Origin: Paracoccaceae bacterium
Lineage (GTDB): Bacteria > Pseudomonadota > Alphaproteobacteria > Rhodobacterales > Rhodobacteraceae
Length of the DNA: 32,903 nt
Assembly (NCBI GenBank): GCA_016936395.1
Contig: JAFGXY010000024.1
Location: 1-32,903 of the forward strand
Reading direction: 5' to 3'
The notes under the pieces are model-generated. The model was not told where the DNA came from. It saw only the letters and a program-made list of their open reading frames with translations, and ran no database searches. How positions within the stretch are numbered: position 1 is the first letter of the stretch; the number at the start of each line of letters is the position of its first letter. The position numbers and the translations under genes are program-made. Of the stretch, positions 1-9,138 are shown one piece after another.

Positions 1-2
1 CG

Positions 3-47
3 TTGGGAGGAAAAAGCCCCTTGGCCTTCGAACGCCAGGTGGCCTAA
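3..47 (+). pseudogene. 3' end of an IS3-family transposase (OrfB C-terminus), cut by window edge
   Basis: Reading from base 3 gives LGGKSPLAFERQVA and then a TAA stop. This resembles the conserved C-terminus of IS3-family OrfB transposases, where a GGKSP-AFE type ending is common. About 38 bases of non-coding sequence follow and end in GCGACAAGACCA near base 85, a plausible IS right end closing in CA. Just beyond it lies a truncated integrase gene on the other strand. Whether the rest of the element is intact left of the window cannot be seen. The family call rests on only 14 residues. Confidence 0.55.
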
Positions 48-85
48 ACGAGCAATGGGAGCGGCACAAATACGCGACAAGACCA

Positions 86-216
86 GCTGTGCCTGTGGAA
101 CGCTTTATCTGTGTCTGATTGCCTAAGGCTGCCCTGAGTTCTGGGGGGACAGTGACAAAGACATACCACTTTTTCTTTGTATTTAGGAAGTTGAGGGTGG
201 CGGCTGGATAGGACAT
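86..216 (-). pseudogene. truncated tyrosine recombinase/integrase, N-terminal fragment
   Basis: An ATG at 216, preceded by AAAGG at good ribosome-binding spacing, opens a frame that includes KKKWYVFVTVPPELRAAL followed by KRSTGTA. This is the pattern of the N-terminal arm-binding (DUF6538-like) region of phage and island integrases: an aromatic beta strand, then P-x-LR-x-LG, then KRS-GT. After about 43 codons the integrase-like sequence stops where the probable right end of an IS3 element begins (near 85), so the catalytic domain is missing. It lies 87 bases downstream of the ldtR-like stop on the same strand. That placement fits an element which once integrated at the 3' end of that gene. 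Confidence 0.65.
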
Positions 217-230
217 GCTGTCGGCCTTTA

Positions 231-250
231 TAGTGTCCGATTTAGTGTCC
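231..250. repeat. tandem TAGTGTCC motifs upstream of the integrase remnant
   Basis: TAGTGTCC occurs twice, 12 bases apart, between the integrase start and the ldtR 3' end. A second short duplication, ACGATTAT, follows at about 278-297. Close direct repeats beside an integrase gene could be recombinase arm sites or part of an attachment region. This is inferred from position only. Confidence 0.3.
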
Positions 251-303
251 AACCTAGCCGCCAACCCACTACAAATCAACGATTATTTACGATTATCTAC
301 CTA

Positions 304-801
304 TCAGTAGATATACCGGATCTGATCGGTCCAGAACCGTTCCAGCCGTTTGAGCGAATGGTTCACGTCCTCCATTCCTGCAAGGTCGATCACCGACTTT
401 TTCAACAGCACATCCGCGTGGCGGGCAAACAGATCGTGCAACACACCCCGCACCCGCCGCCCCTTTTCGGTCAGCCGCACGCGCACCGACCTGCGGTCCA
501 GTTCTGATCGCTGGTGGTGCATATAGCCCAGATCGACCAGCTTTTTCAGGTTATAGCTGACGTTGCTTCCCTGATAATAGCCACGGCTTTTCAGCTCCCC
601 CGCCGTCACCTCATTCTCGCCGACGTTGAACAACAACAGCGCCTGCACCGAGTTGATCTCAAGAATGGCAAGACGTTCGAATTCATCCTTGATCACATCC
701 AGAAGCAGGCGATGCAGCCGTTCGACCAGAGCAAGGCTTTCCAGATAGCTGACCGTCAGAACCTTGTGGGAACCATCCAGAACCGGGGCTTGATGTGACA
801 T
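304..801 (-). CDS. ldtR: MarR-family winged-helix regulator, LdtR-like
   Basis: This 165-residue protein has the MarR layout: an N-terminal dimerisation helix (about 15-45), a winged helix (about 50-115) with recognition segment YYQGSNVSYNLKKLVDLGYM, the wing RSELDRRSVRVRLTEKG, and a C-terminal dimer helix. The recognition helix and wing resemble the alphaproteobacterial LdtR group, whose characterised members control L,D-transpeptidase and envelope-stress genes. That link is family knowledge; no target gene is visible here. It is monocistronic. Its 3' end lies beside integrase debris, suggesting it has served as an integration site. The MarR call is secure; the LdtR subgroup is less certain. 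Confidence 0.8.
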   Translation of the reverse strand: MSHQAPVLDGSHKVLTVSYLESLALVERLHRLLLDVIKDEFERLAILEINSVQALLLFNVGENEVTAGELKSRGYYQGSNVSYNLKKLVDLGYMHHQRSELDRRSVRVRLTEKGRRVRGVLHDLFARHADVLLKKSVIDLAGMEDVNHSLKRLERFWTDQIRYIY

Positions 802-882
802 GGGCTAACTCCGCCTTTCAAAAGAACAGGGGCAGAATCAGCACAAACCACAAACATTTCGTAAACTAGGGCCGGTTTTGCC

Positions 883-1155
883 TCAAACCTTACGCAATCT
901 CTCGCGTGCAAAGTCGGTGATCTGGTGCAAGAGCGGGGTAATGGCCTCGGGGGCGGCGGCCTGACCGAAGCTCCACGCCATCAGATCCTGATCATTCTCG
1001 GCCAGAAGTGCTTCGAACATCTCAAGCTGCTCGGCCGACAAGCCCGCCAGATGCGCATCGGCCCAAGGCCCCAGCACCAGATCCATTTCCTTGGTGCCGC
1101 GGCGCCACGACCGCATCGACAGGCGCTTGAGCCGCGCCTCGGGCGTTTCCGTCAT
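883..1155 (-). CDS. sdhE: succinate dehydrogenase assembly factor SdhE
   Basis: This 90-residue all-helical protein carries the hallmark RGxxE motif (R19-G20-T-K-E23), followed by the conserved D-LLG-WA type segment. The family helps attach FAD covalently to the SdhA flavoprotein subunit in the cytoplasm. The start at 1155 has a strong GAGGAGG-type ribosome-binding site embedded in the 3' end of the XRE gene, whose stop at 1157 leaves a single base between the genes, so translation is probably coupled. The frame is open further upstream, but that part is only a shadow of the XRE gene. Confidence 0.9.
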   Translation of the reverse strand: MTETPEARLKRLSMRSWRRGTKEMDLVLGPWADAHLAGLSAEQLEMFEALLAENDQDLMAWSFGQAAAPEAITPLLHQITDFARERLRKV

Positions 1156-1156
1156 G

Positions 1157-1558
1157 TCAGACCTCCTCGCGCAGCAAATGCCGCAACCGCTTTTCCATCC
1201 GCCCCATTTCCAGCGAAAGTGCAAGGGTTTGCGCGCGCATCCGGGCCAGATCGGCCAGAGCCGCCTGCGCCGAGCCAGACAACACCCCCGGCGCGGATGG
1301 CGCATCCAGCCCATCACCTTCGCCCGTCAGCAGCCAGCGGATCGACACATTCAGCATGCCCGCCAACATCTGCAGGCGGTTGGCGCGGGGGTCCGACGCA
1401 TCGTCCTCCCATGCCTGCACCGTGGTCAGACGCACGCCCAGTCGCTGCGCGAGGTCGGCCTGCGACAGACCCGCCGCTTCGCGCGCACCCACCAGCCGAT
1501 CGCCAAACGTGGCCACATCCGCACCAAACCATGCCTCGGTCGCGTCTTTTTCCGCCAT
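1157..1558 (-). CDS. XRE-family helix-turn-helix protein, partner of sdhE
   Basis: This 133-residue protein has a Cro/C1-type helix-turn-helix (about 19-75: AREAAGLSQADLAQRLGV then TTVQAWE) and a C-terminal helix (about 95-130) that could form a coiled coil. The start at 1558 is chosen because AGGAGAGG lies just upstream; the longer frame to 1633 overlaps the divergent aatA promoter region. It forms a tight two-gene unit with sdhE and diverges from the aminotransferase. The target genes are unknown; the divergent promoter is a natural candidate for autoregulation. Confidence 0.8.
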   Translation of the reverse strand: MAEKDATEAWFGADVATFGDRLVGAREAAGLSQADLAQRLGVRLTTVQAWEDDASDPRANRLQMLAGMLNVSIRWLLTGEGDGLDAPSAPGVLSGSAQAALADLARMRAQTLALSLEMGRMEKRLRHLLREEV

Positions 1559-1611
1559 CTCGCCTCTCCTGTCTGGTGATATCGCTTGATCGGGTTCGGG
1601 GGGAACCATAA

Positions 1612-2850
<1,239 letters not shown>

Positions 2851-2860
2851 GGGAGAGATT

Positions 2861-3286
2861 ATGGCCGGCGATCTGCCCGAGTATTATTTCCGGATTCGTG
2901 AAAATGGCGCGGCGGTGTTCAAGGTTGATACCGAAAACCGCCAGCGCCGGATCGAGATGGAAGAGATCGCCATCGCCAACATCAAGAACGGCAGCATCAA
3001 ACCGCATGGCGACCGCAAACTGACGCCCGAGGAAACCGCGATCATCACCGGTTGGATGGCACAGCGGGTGGCGGTTCTGGCGGCGCGCGATGTCGATGAT
3101 ATTCACCGCGCGGTGGACCATATGAACCTTGTCACGCAATGGGCGCAGTCCAAGGCATCCGACGCACAACTGGAAGACGTGACCGACACCCTGCTGTTGG
3201 CGATGCATGATCTGCGCACCGTTCTGGTGCGCAAGAAAGCCGAGCGGCTGACCCAGGGTGCCAGCCCGGTAGGGTCTGAAGCCTAG
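2861..3286 (+). CDS. conserved hypothetical protein downstream of aatA
   Basis: This 141-residue soluble, mostly helical protein has no signal peptide or membrane segment. It begins 10 bases after aatA with a GGGAGAG ribosome-binding site, so it is probably co-transcribed. The N-terminal YYFRIRENGAAVFKVD looks like a short beta region, and the remainder is helical and charged. I do not recognise a named family. Its TAG stop overlaps the TAG stop of the convergent selO gene inside one shared CTAG, so there is no room for a terminator between them. Confidence 0.75.
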   Translation: MAGDLPEYYFRIRENGAAVFKVDTENRQRRIEMEEIAIANIKNGSIKPHGDRKLTPEETAIITGWMAQRVAVLAARDVDDIHRAVDHMNLVTQWAQSKASDAQLEDVTDTLLLAMHDLRTVLVRKKAERLTQGASPVGSEA

Positions 3287-4758
3287 GTGCCGCAAAAGGT
3301 GACATAATCGCCAAAGCCTGATGGCGCGGGAAGTGCAAAGGCTTCGCGGCCCGGCCCATCGCGATAGGGGTCGGTCACCTGTGCCAGCAGCGCGTGAAAC
3401 GGCGTCATGTCGCCCTGTTCGGCGGCTTGCAGCGCCTCTTCGACCTTGTGATTGCGCGGGATGACCAGCGGGTTGACCGCCCGCATCCGCGACGCTGCAT
3501 CCGGGGCCAGCCGGGCGCGCCACTGCGGCAGCCATGCATCCAGCGCGGCCGGGTCGGCAGACAGCATCCGCACGCCAGTGGCATCGCCCGCAGCCGCATC
3601 GGCCAGACGGCGAAAGGTCAGCGTCCAGTCGGCCCCTGCGGCCTCCATCATGGTCAGCAGGCCTTGCACCAGCGCAAGGTCTGCAGGGTCTTCCCCCACA
3701 AACCCCAGCTTGGCCCGCATCACCGCCAGCCAGTGGCTGTGATACTGCGCCGCCACGCCGTCCAGCGTTGCGTTCAGTGCATCTACCGCTGCGTCCGGAT
3801 CATCCATCAACGAAAGCAGGCTTTCCGCCAGCTTGGCCATGTTCCAGCCCAGGATCAGTGGCTGGTTGCCAAGGGCATAGCGCCCGGTCCGGTCGATCGA
3901 CGAAAACACCGTGCCCGGAGCATAGCCGTCGACAAAGGCACAGGGGCCATAGTCGATGGTTTCGCCCGACACCGCCACATTGTCGGTGTTCTGCACACCA
4001 TGCACAAAGCCAAGCCCCATCCACAACGCCACCAACCGTGCCTGACGCTGCGTCACCCGGTCGAAGAACCGAAGGTATCGGTCGTCTTCACCCACAAGAT
4101 CGGGGTCATGCCGGGCTATCGCATAATCGGCAAGGGCGCGCAGTTTGCCTGTCTCGCCCCGCGCCGCCCAGAACTGGAATGACCCGACGCGGATATGGCT
4201 GGCCGCCACCCGTGTTACCACCGCGCCGGGCAGGCGCCCCGCATCGCGCCAGACATCCTCACCCGTCAAGGCCACCGCCAAGGACCGGGTGGTGGGCACG
4301 CCAAGGGCCGCCATCGCCTCAGAGATCAGGTATTCGCGCAGCATCGGCCCCAAGGCCGCCTTGCCATCACCGCCCCGCGAAAACGCGGTGCGACCCGAGC
4401 CCTTGAGCTGGATATCCCACCGCCGCTGATCCGGGCCGACATGTTCACCCAAAAGATGCGCCCTGCCGTCGCCCAGTTGCGGTGAAAAGCCGCCGAACTG
4501 ATGCCCGGCATAGGCCAGCGCCAAAGGCTGGGCCCCTAGCGGCAGGCTGCCCCCGGCAAACCAGCCGGGATTGGCGGCAAGCACATCGGCATCAAGACCC
4601 AAGTCCGCCGCAAGACCGCGGTTCAGCACCAACAGATGCGGCGCGGGCGCGGTGTTGGGCGCCTGCGCCACATAGGTGCCGGGCAGATCGCGGGCCCAGG
4701 AATTGTCAAAACGAAAGCCGCCATCGGCGGGCTGCAGGCTGGGCTGAACGGCGGACAT
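3283..4758 (-). CDS. selO: protein adenylyltransferase SelO (YdiU family)
   Basis: This 491-residue pseudokinase-fold AMP transferase shows the family blocks AYAGHQFGGFSPQLGDGRA, LKGSGRTAFSRGGDGKAALG, the metal/ATP site HGVQNTDN (about 253-260) and IDYGPCAF (about 268-275). Characterised SelO proteins AMPylate other proteins and act in redox stress. The antepenultimate residue is Cys (ending FCGT), the position of selenocysteine in animal SelO. The start at 4758 has GAGG four bases before the usual linker; a 34-residue upstream extension is open but atypical. The 3' end overlaps the neighbouring gene convergently. Confidence 0.93.
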   Translation of the reverse strand: MSAVQPSLQPADGGFRFDNSWARDLPGTYVAQAPNTAPAPHLLVLNRGLAADLGLDADVLAANPGWFAGGSLPLGAQPLALAYAGHQFGGFSPQLGDGRAHLLGEHVGPDQRRWDIQLKGSGRTAFSRGGDGKAALGPMLREYLISEAMAALGVPTTRSLAVALTGEDVWRDAGRLPGAVVTRVAASHIRVGSFQFWAARGETGKLRALADYAIARHDPDLVGEDDRYLRFFDRVTQRQARLVALWMGLGFVHGVQNTDNVAVSGETIDYGPCAFVDGYAPGTVFSSIDRTGRYALGNQPLILGWNMAKLAESLLSLMDDPDAAVDALNATLDGVAAQYHSHWLAVMRAKLGFVGEDPADLALVQGLLTMMEAAGADWTLTFRRLADAAAGDATGVRMLSADPAALDAWLPQWRARLAPDAASRMRAVNPLVIPRNHKVEEALQAAEQGDMTPFHALLAQVTDPYRDGPGREAFALPAPSGFGDYVTFCGT

Positions 4759-4990
4759 TGTGCCTCGGAGCTGGATAAGTTGAACTTTCGATGCAGAATA
4801 AACCAAACCGTCCGCCGCCAACACCCCCGTCTGCGTAGGGTGAACCGCCCACACAACCAACCAGCCTTACAACACCGGCTGACGCCGGTCTGGTTCTGGC
4901 CCCTGATGTCGACCGCAGACCAATGCAACGCGCCGCCGGTCATGCTTGGGCCTTGTGCGACTGGCGATCTGTTGCTAATTCTTGCCGCGC

Positions 4991-5066
4991 GCCCTTATAG
5001 CTCAGCTGGTAGAGCACTTGATTTGTAATCAAGGGGTCCCGGGTTCAAGTCCTGGTGGGGGCACCA
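4991..5066 (+). tRNA. trnT-TGT: tRNA-Thr (anticodon TGT)
   Basis: A full 76-base cloverleaf is visible: acceptor strand GCCCTTA pairs with TGGGGGC with two G-U pairs, D-arm AGCTCAGCTGGTAGAGC, anticodon stem CTTGA/TCAAG with loop TTTGTAA giving anticodon TGT, and T-arm CCGGG-TTCAAGT-CCTGG. CCA is encoded at 5064-5066. It reads ACA threonine codons. It stands alone, and a gene-free stretch lies immediately 3' of it, a typical place for integrated elements, although no repeated 3' tRNA end was found. Confidence 0.97.
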
Positions 5067-5438
5067 TCTTTTCACAGACGCAACAATTTCGGGCAATCCG
5101 CTTGCGTCTGTTCATCCTCAGAAGAGCTTTGTCCACCTTGTGTCCGGGAATCCGGGGCAAGATTTTGCTTTTGCGGCGGGGCTAAGCGTCCGTGGCGGCC
5201 TGCATGTGCCGTCCAATATACGAAACCGAAGGCCAAGCTCTGCGGTTCAGGCATCGCAGAACGGTGGGCTGGCCATCTGGTCGCGCATCGCGCCTGCGGT
5301 TCTCAGATCGTGCCCCTTGCAGACCGCCCACGACCCACAAGGCACGCCAGCAGCGTCAGATGCACCAGATTGCCCGGCACGCCACGGCCAAAGCCCTTTG
5401 CCACCCGCCAACTTGACTGCACCCAACCCTGCCAGGTC
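5067..5438. other. gene-free stretch between tRNA-Thr and pstB
   Basis: The open frames here do not resemble any family I know and lack good starts, and no terminator was found for either flanking transcript. In many alphaproteobacteria phoU and phoB follow pstB; neither is recognisable here. The segment may be degraded sequence left after a rearrangement next to the tRNA. Confidence 0.5.
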
Positions 5439-6236
5439 TTACCCGATGCGACCGCTGATATAGCTTTCGGTCCGCGGGTCGCGCGGGTTGGTGAAAATCT
5501 GATCGGTATCGCCATATTCCACCAGATTACCAAGGTGGAAGAACGCGGTCTTCTGGCTGACCCGGGCGGCCTGCTGCATCGAATGGGTGACGATGACAAC
5601 CGAAAACTGATGGCGCAATTCGTCGATCAGCTCTTCTACCTGTGCTGTCGCGATCGGGTCCAACGCCGAGCAGGGCTCGTCCATCAGCAAGACCTGCGGG
5701 TTGGTTGCAATGGCGCGCGCGATGCACAAGCGCTGTTGCTGCCCCCCGGAGAGACCGGTTCCAGGCGCTGAAAGGCGATCTTTCGCCTCGTTCCACAAAG
5801 CGGCCTTTCGCAGCGAAGTCTCAACAATCTCGTCCAGTTCGGCCTTTGACGATGTCCGGCCGTGGATGCGGGGCCCATAAGCGACGTTGTCATAGATCGA
5901 CTTTGGAAACGGATTGGGCTTTTGGAACACCATGCCGACCACAGCGCGCAACTGCACGGAGTCAACCTTCGGATCGTAGATGTCCTGCCCCTCCAGCGTG
6001 ATCTTGCCCTCCACCCGTGCCGAAGCGACCGTGTCGTTCATCCGGTTGAGACACCGCAGGAAGGTGGACTTACCGCACCCCGACGGGCCGATGAATGCCG
6101 TGGCAACCTTGTCCAGGATATTGACGCTTACGTCCTTGAGAGCATGGGTCGTGCCATAGTAAACCTGCACGCCTTCTGCCTGCATCTTGACCTTTGCGGC
6201 GCCAACGTCGACGTTCGACTGTGTCATATCGTTCAT
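5439..6236 (-). CDS. pstB: phosphate ABC transporter ATP-binding protein PstB
   Basis: This 265-residue ATPase has Walker [10 protein letters not shown] (50-58), signature LSGGQQQR (162-169), Walker B VLLMDEP (182-188), D-loop SALDP and switch histidine in VIVTHSM. The segment [10 protein letters not shown] after Walker A is typical of PstB. It powers phosphate uptake through PstC/PstA and in many bacteria takes part with PhoU in signalling to PhoR. It starts 14 bases after pstA. It is the last gene of the unit; the phoU/phoB genes often found next are missing. Confidence 0.96.
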   Translation of the reverse strand: MNDMTQSNVDVGAAKVKMQAEGVQVYYGTTHALKDVSVNILDKVATAFIGPSGCGKSTFLRCLNRMNDTVASARVEGKITLEGQDIYDPKVDSVQLRAVVGMVFQKPNPFPKSIYDNVAYGPRIHGRTSSKAELDEIVETSLRKAALWNEAKDRLSAPGTGLSGGQQQRLCIARAIATNPQVLLMDEPCSALDPIATAQVEELIDELRHQFSVVIVTHSMQQAARVSQKTAFFHLGNLVEYGDTDQIFTNPRDPRTESYISGRIG

Positions 6237-6250
6237 GTCAGGATCCCGGT

Positions 6251-7603
6251 TTACCAGCGACGCTCAAACTTGCGGCGCAAGATGATGGCGGTCACGTTCA
6301 TGATGACCAGAAACACCAGCAGCACGATGATCGCGCCGGATGACCGTTCAAGGAAGGCCGGGTCAGAGCGGGACGCCCAAGAATACACCTGCACCGGCAG
6401 GGCTGTCGCAGGGTCAAAGAAACCTGCGATCGGGGCACCAGGATAGTTGTCGACGAACGCGACCATCCCGATCAGCAGCAGCGGCGCGGTTTCGCCCAAG
6501 GCCGAGGCCAGACCAAGGATGGTTCCGGTCAGGATGCCGGGGGCGGCCAAGGGCAAGACGTGGTGGAATACCGTCTGCATTTTCGATGCGCCCACGCCAA
6601 GTGCCGCATCGCGGATCGACGGCGGGACAGCGCGAATAGATGACCGGCTGGCAATGATGATCGTCGGCAGGGTCATCAGGCTGATCACCAGCGCTCCGAC
6701 CATGGCCGAAGATTGCGGCAGGCCGGCAAAGTTGATGAACAGCGCAAGGCCAAGGATACCGAAAACAATGGACGGAACCGCTGCCAGGTTCGAGATGTTA
6801 ACCTCGATGATGTCGGTCCAGCGGTTCTTCGGCGCAAACTCCTCAAGATAGATACTGGCGGCGACGCCGATCGGCACGCAGATGACCAGCACAAGAAACA
6901 TCAGGTAAAGCGACCCCAGAATCGCCACCCCAAGACCCGCCGTTTCCGGGCGAAGATCGGACGAGTCCGAATTGGTCAGGAAGCGACTGTTCCAACCCAA
7001 GGACAGAATGCCTGCGTCGCGCAAGGTATCGGCCAGATCAAGCTGGGCCGGGGATACGTTGCTGTCACGTGACGCGGTATCGCGGGTCACGCGGCCTTTG
7101 AAGTAGCCATCGATCCGCCCGTTGGCAAAGACCGAGATGGTAACCGTTTCCCCGACAAGCGACGGGTCGGCCAGAACCATGTTGCGCACTTGCGCCGGTG
7201 CCGATTTTGACACCATTTCCCCCAGTTCCTTGTCCGACACCTTTTCCTGCGGAATACCCTTGGCAAGCAAGGCCGCGACAATGCTGTTGTTCAGCACCTT
7301 GGCGTAGCTGAACGTGGTCACCTTTGCCATCGTGTCGCGGTCGCGTGTCCCTGTCGGGTCGACCACGGCCGCGTCAATCGTTACCGGAAAGGTCAATTGC
7401 GCCTGACGAAACGCGCTGATGCCATCGCTGAAAATCGTGAACAGCATGAAGGCCAGGACGCCCAAGCTAAAGACGATTGCGACAACACCGTAGGCTTTGA
7501 AACGCGCCTCGGCAGCGTGGCGTTTCTTCATCCCTTTGCTGCCGACCATGATCGAGGCCGCAGCACTCTGCGAAGGCATGGGTTGGGCGGAGATATCGGT
7601 CAT
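6251..7603 (-). CDS. pstA: phosphate ABC transporter permease PstA (long DUF3333 form)
   Basis: This 450-residue inner-membrane permease has a first membrane span near 38-60, a periplasmic domain of about 150 residues (DUF3333-like), then a PstA core with five or so spans and the ABC-coupling loop [22 protein letters not shown]. coli PstA is about 300 residues; the long form is common in alphaproteobacteria. Its ATG overlaps the TGA of pstC by four bases (ATGA), indicating translational coupling. With PstC it forms the phosphate channel. Confidence 0.94.
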   Translation of the reverse strand: MTDISAQPMPSQSAAASIMVGSKGMKKRHAAEARFKAYGVVAIVFSLGVLAFMLFTIFSDGISAFRQAQLTFPVTIDAAVVDPTGTRDRDTMAKVTTFSYAKVLNNSIVAALLAKGIPQEKVSDKELGEMVSKSAPAQVRNMVLADPSLVGETVTISVFANGRIDGYFKGRVTRDTASRDSNVSPAQLDLADTLRDAGILSLGWNSRFLTNSDSSDLRPETAGLGVAILGSLYLMFLVLVICVPIGVAASIYLEEFAPKNRWTDIIEVNISNLAAVPSIVFGILGLALFINFAGLPQSSAMVGALVISLMTLPTIIIASRSSIRAVPPSIRDAALGVGASKMQTVFHHVLPLAAPGILTGTILGLASALGETAPLLLIGMVAFVDNYPGAPIAGFFDPATALPVQVYSWASRSDPAFLERSSGAIIVLLVFLVIMNVTAIILRRKFERRW

Positions 7604-9060
7604 TCGTATTGCTCACGATATTTGCGGACGATGATCAGGGCCAGAACGTTCAAGCCCAGCGTGATGACAAACAGCGTGATCCCAAGGGCGAAGGCCACCA
7701 AGGTTTCAGGCGCGGCGAAATCGGTGTCGCCGGTCAACTGACCAACGATTTTCACCGTCATTGTGGTCATGGCCTCGAACGGGTTGAGGCTGAGCTTTGC
7801 GGCGGCACCGGCCCCCATGGTCACGATCATGGTTTCGCCAATGGCGCGGCTTGCGGCCAAGATCACCGCCCCCATGATCCCCGGCAGCGCGGCAGGCAGG
7901 ATGACCTGCTTGACCGTCTCGGATTTTGTCGCACCCAGCCCATAAGACCCATCCCGCATCGCTTGCGGCACGGCGTTTATGATATCGTCGGCCAGCGACG
8001 AGATGAACGGAATGTTCAGGATGCCGATCACCAGACCAGCCGTCATCACCGACGATCCCGAATTTCCAAGCCCAAGCGGCTGGGCAAAGTAATCGCGCAA
8101 CATCGGACCCACCGTCACCAGAGCAAACAGACCAAACACCACGGTCGGAATACCGGCAATCACCTCAATCAGCGGCTTGACCCAGGCGCGCACCTTGGGC
8201 GAGGCATATTCGGCCAGATAGATCGCGGTGAACAGGCCCAGCGGAACAGCGACGATCATCGAGACGAACGAGATATAAAGCGTTCCCCAAAGCAGCGGCA
8301 GGAACCCAAGCTCGGACCCGCCCCTGAATTGCGGGTTCCATGTCAGCCCAAAGAAGAAGTCCGCCGCCGGATATTGCCAGAAGAAGTTCAGGCTTTCGGC
8401 AACCATCGACCACACAATGCCCACGGTCGTCAGAATGGCAATGGAGGCAGATGCGATCAACAACCCTTTCACAAACGCTTCCACCCGGTTGCGGGCCCGG
8501 AAGGCGGGTTTCGTCGCCCAGAACGCATAGCCAAGCCCGCCTACCGCCACGATCAGCGTCAGGACGTTGCGCAATGTCGAGCCGCTGAGCGCCGCAGCAC
8601 GATAGAATTGCGCAGCGCGCAGGGTTTCGCTGGACACGGCCGACCCAAGCGCCACACCCACACTGGCCAAGCGCGAGCGGACGTCGGTCAGTTCAGTCCG
8701 GATCATTGACGCTTGCTGTTCGGTCAACGCACCAGCGCGGACCGCAACATCAAGACCGCCCGCCACCCGGCGCACATCAGCCATGGTCAATTTGCGCGCA
8801 ACCGGATCGCTGGTCACGGCTTCGGGCAGAAATGCCAGCGTGCGGCTTTCCAGCACGAAAGGCTGCACAACCAGCCAGCCGACAAGAAGGATCAAAGCCG
8901 GAATGGACGCCATCAAGGCGGCGTGCCAACCGTAATAATTTGGAAGGGAATGCAATTGACGAACATTGCCGGACGCCATCGTCAGCGCGCGCTGTCTTCC
9001 CACAAGGAACGCTGCAACAGCAATGGCCACAACAATTGCGACGAGCAGGAGGACTGTCAT
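7600..9060 (-). CDS. pstC: phosphate ABC transporter permease PstC (long form)
   Basis: This 486-residue permease has two N-terminal spans (about 1-20 and 45-65), a soluble insert, and a C-terminal PstC core containing DIINAVPQAMRDGSYGLGATKSETVKQV, the loop that contacts PstB. The start is placed at 9060 (MTVLLLVAIVV). An in-frame ATG at 9117 sits inside the terminator hairpin that follows pstS and would place a polar stretch before the first span, so it is unlikely. Transcription probably reaches it by read-through from pstS or from an unseen internal promoter. Confidence 0.93.
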   Translation of the reverse strand: MTVLLLVAIVVAIAVAAFLVGRQRALTMASGNVRQLHSLPNYYGWHAALMASIPALILLVGWLVVQPFVLESRTLAFLPEAVTSDPVARKLTMADVRRVAGGLDVAVRAGALTEQQASMIRTELTDVRSRLASVGVALGSAVSSETLRAAQFYRAAALSGSTLRNVLTLIVAVGGLGYAFWATKPAFRARNRVEAFVKGLLIASASIAILTTVGIVWSMVAESLNFFWQYPAADFFFGLTWNPQFRGGSELGFLPLLWGTLYISFVSMIVAVPLGLFTAIYLAEYASPKVRAWVKPLIEVIAGIPTVVFGLFALVTVGPMLRDYFAQPLGLGNSGSSVMTAGLVIGILNIPFISSLADDIINAVPQAMRDGSYGLGATKSETVKQVILPAALPGIMGAVILAASRAIGETMIVTMGAGAAAKLSLNPFEAMTTMTVKIVGQLTGDTDFAAPETLVAFALGITLFVITLGLNVLALIIVRKYREQYE

Positions 9061-9096
9061 GTGGAGCGCCTGTGATGATAAGTTCGGGTCGGTCAC

Positions 9097-9129
9097 AAAA
9101 AGGCGGACGGGGACCATAGGCCCCCGTCC
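9097..9129 (-). terminator. intrinsic terminator/attenuator between pstS and pstC
   Basis: Read on the minus strand, GGACGGGG (9129-9122) pairs perfectly with CCCCGTCC (9112-9105), and GCC followed by five T residues comes directly after. It begins about 10 bases after the pstS stop. A partial terminator here would give more binding protein than permease, as transporter stoichiometry requires. Confidence 0.8.
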
Positions 9130-9138
9130 AAGGTCAGA

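Noticed and set aside
5055..5771. 238-codon plus-strand frame after tRNA-Thr
   Set aside because: It begins in the tRNA 3' end and runs antisense through pstB; nothing in it resembles a protein family.
9061..9117. N-terminal extension of pstC from ATG 9117
   Set aside because: The start lies in a terminator hairpin and would add a polar segment before the first membrane span.
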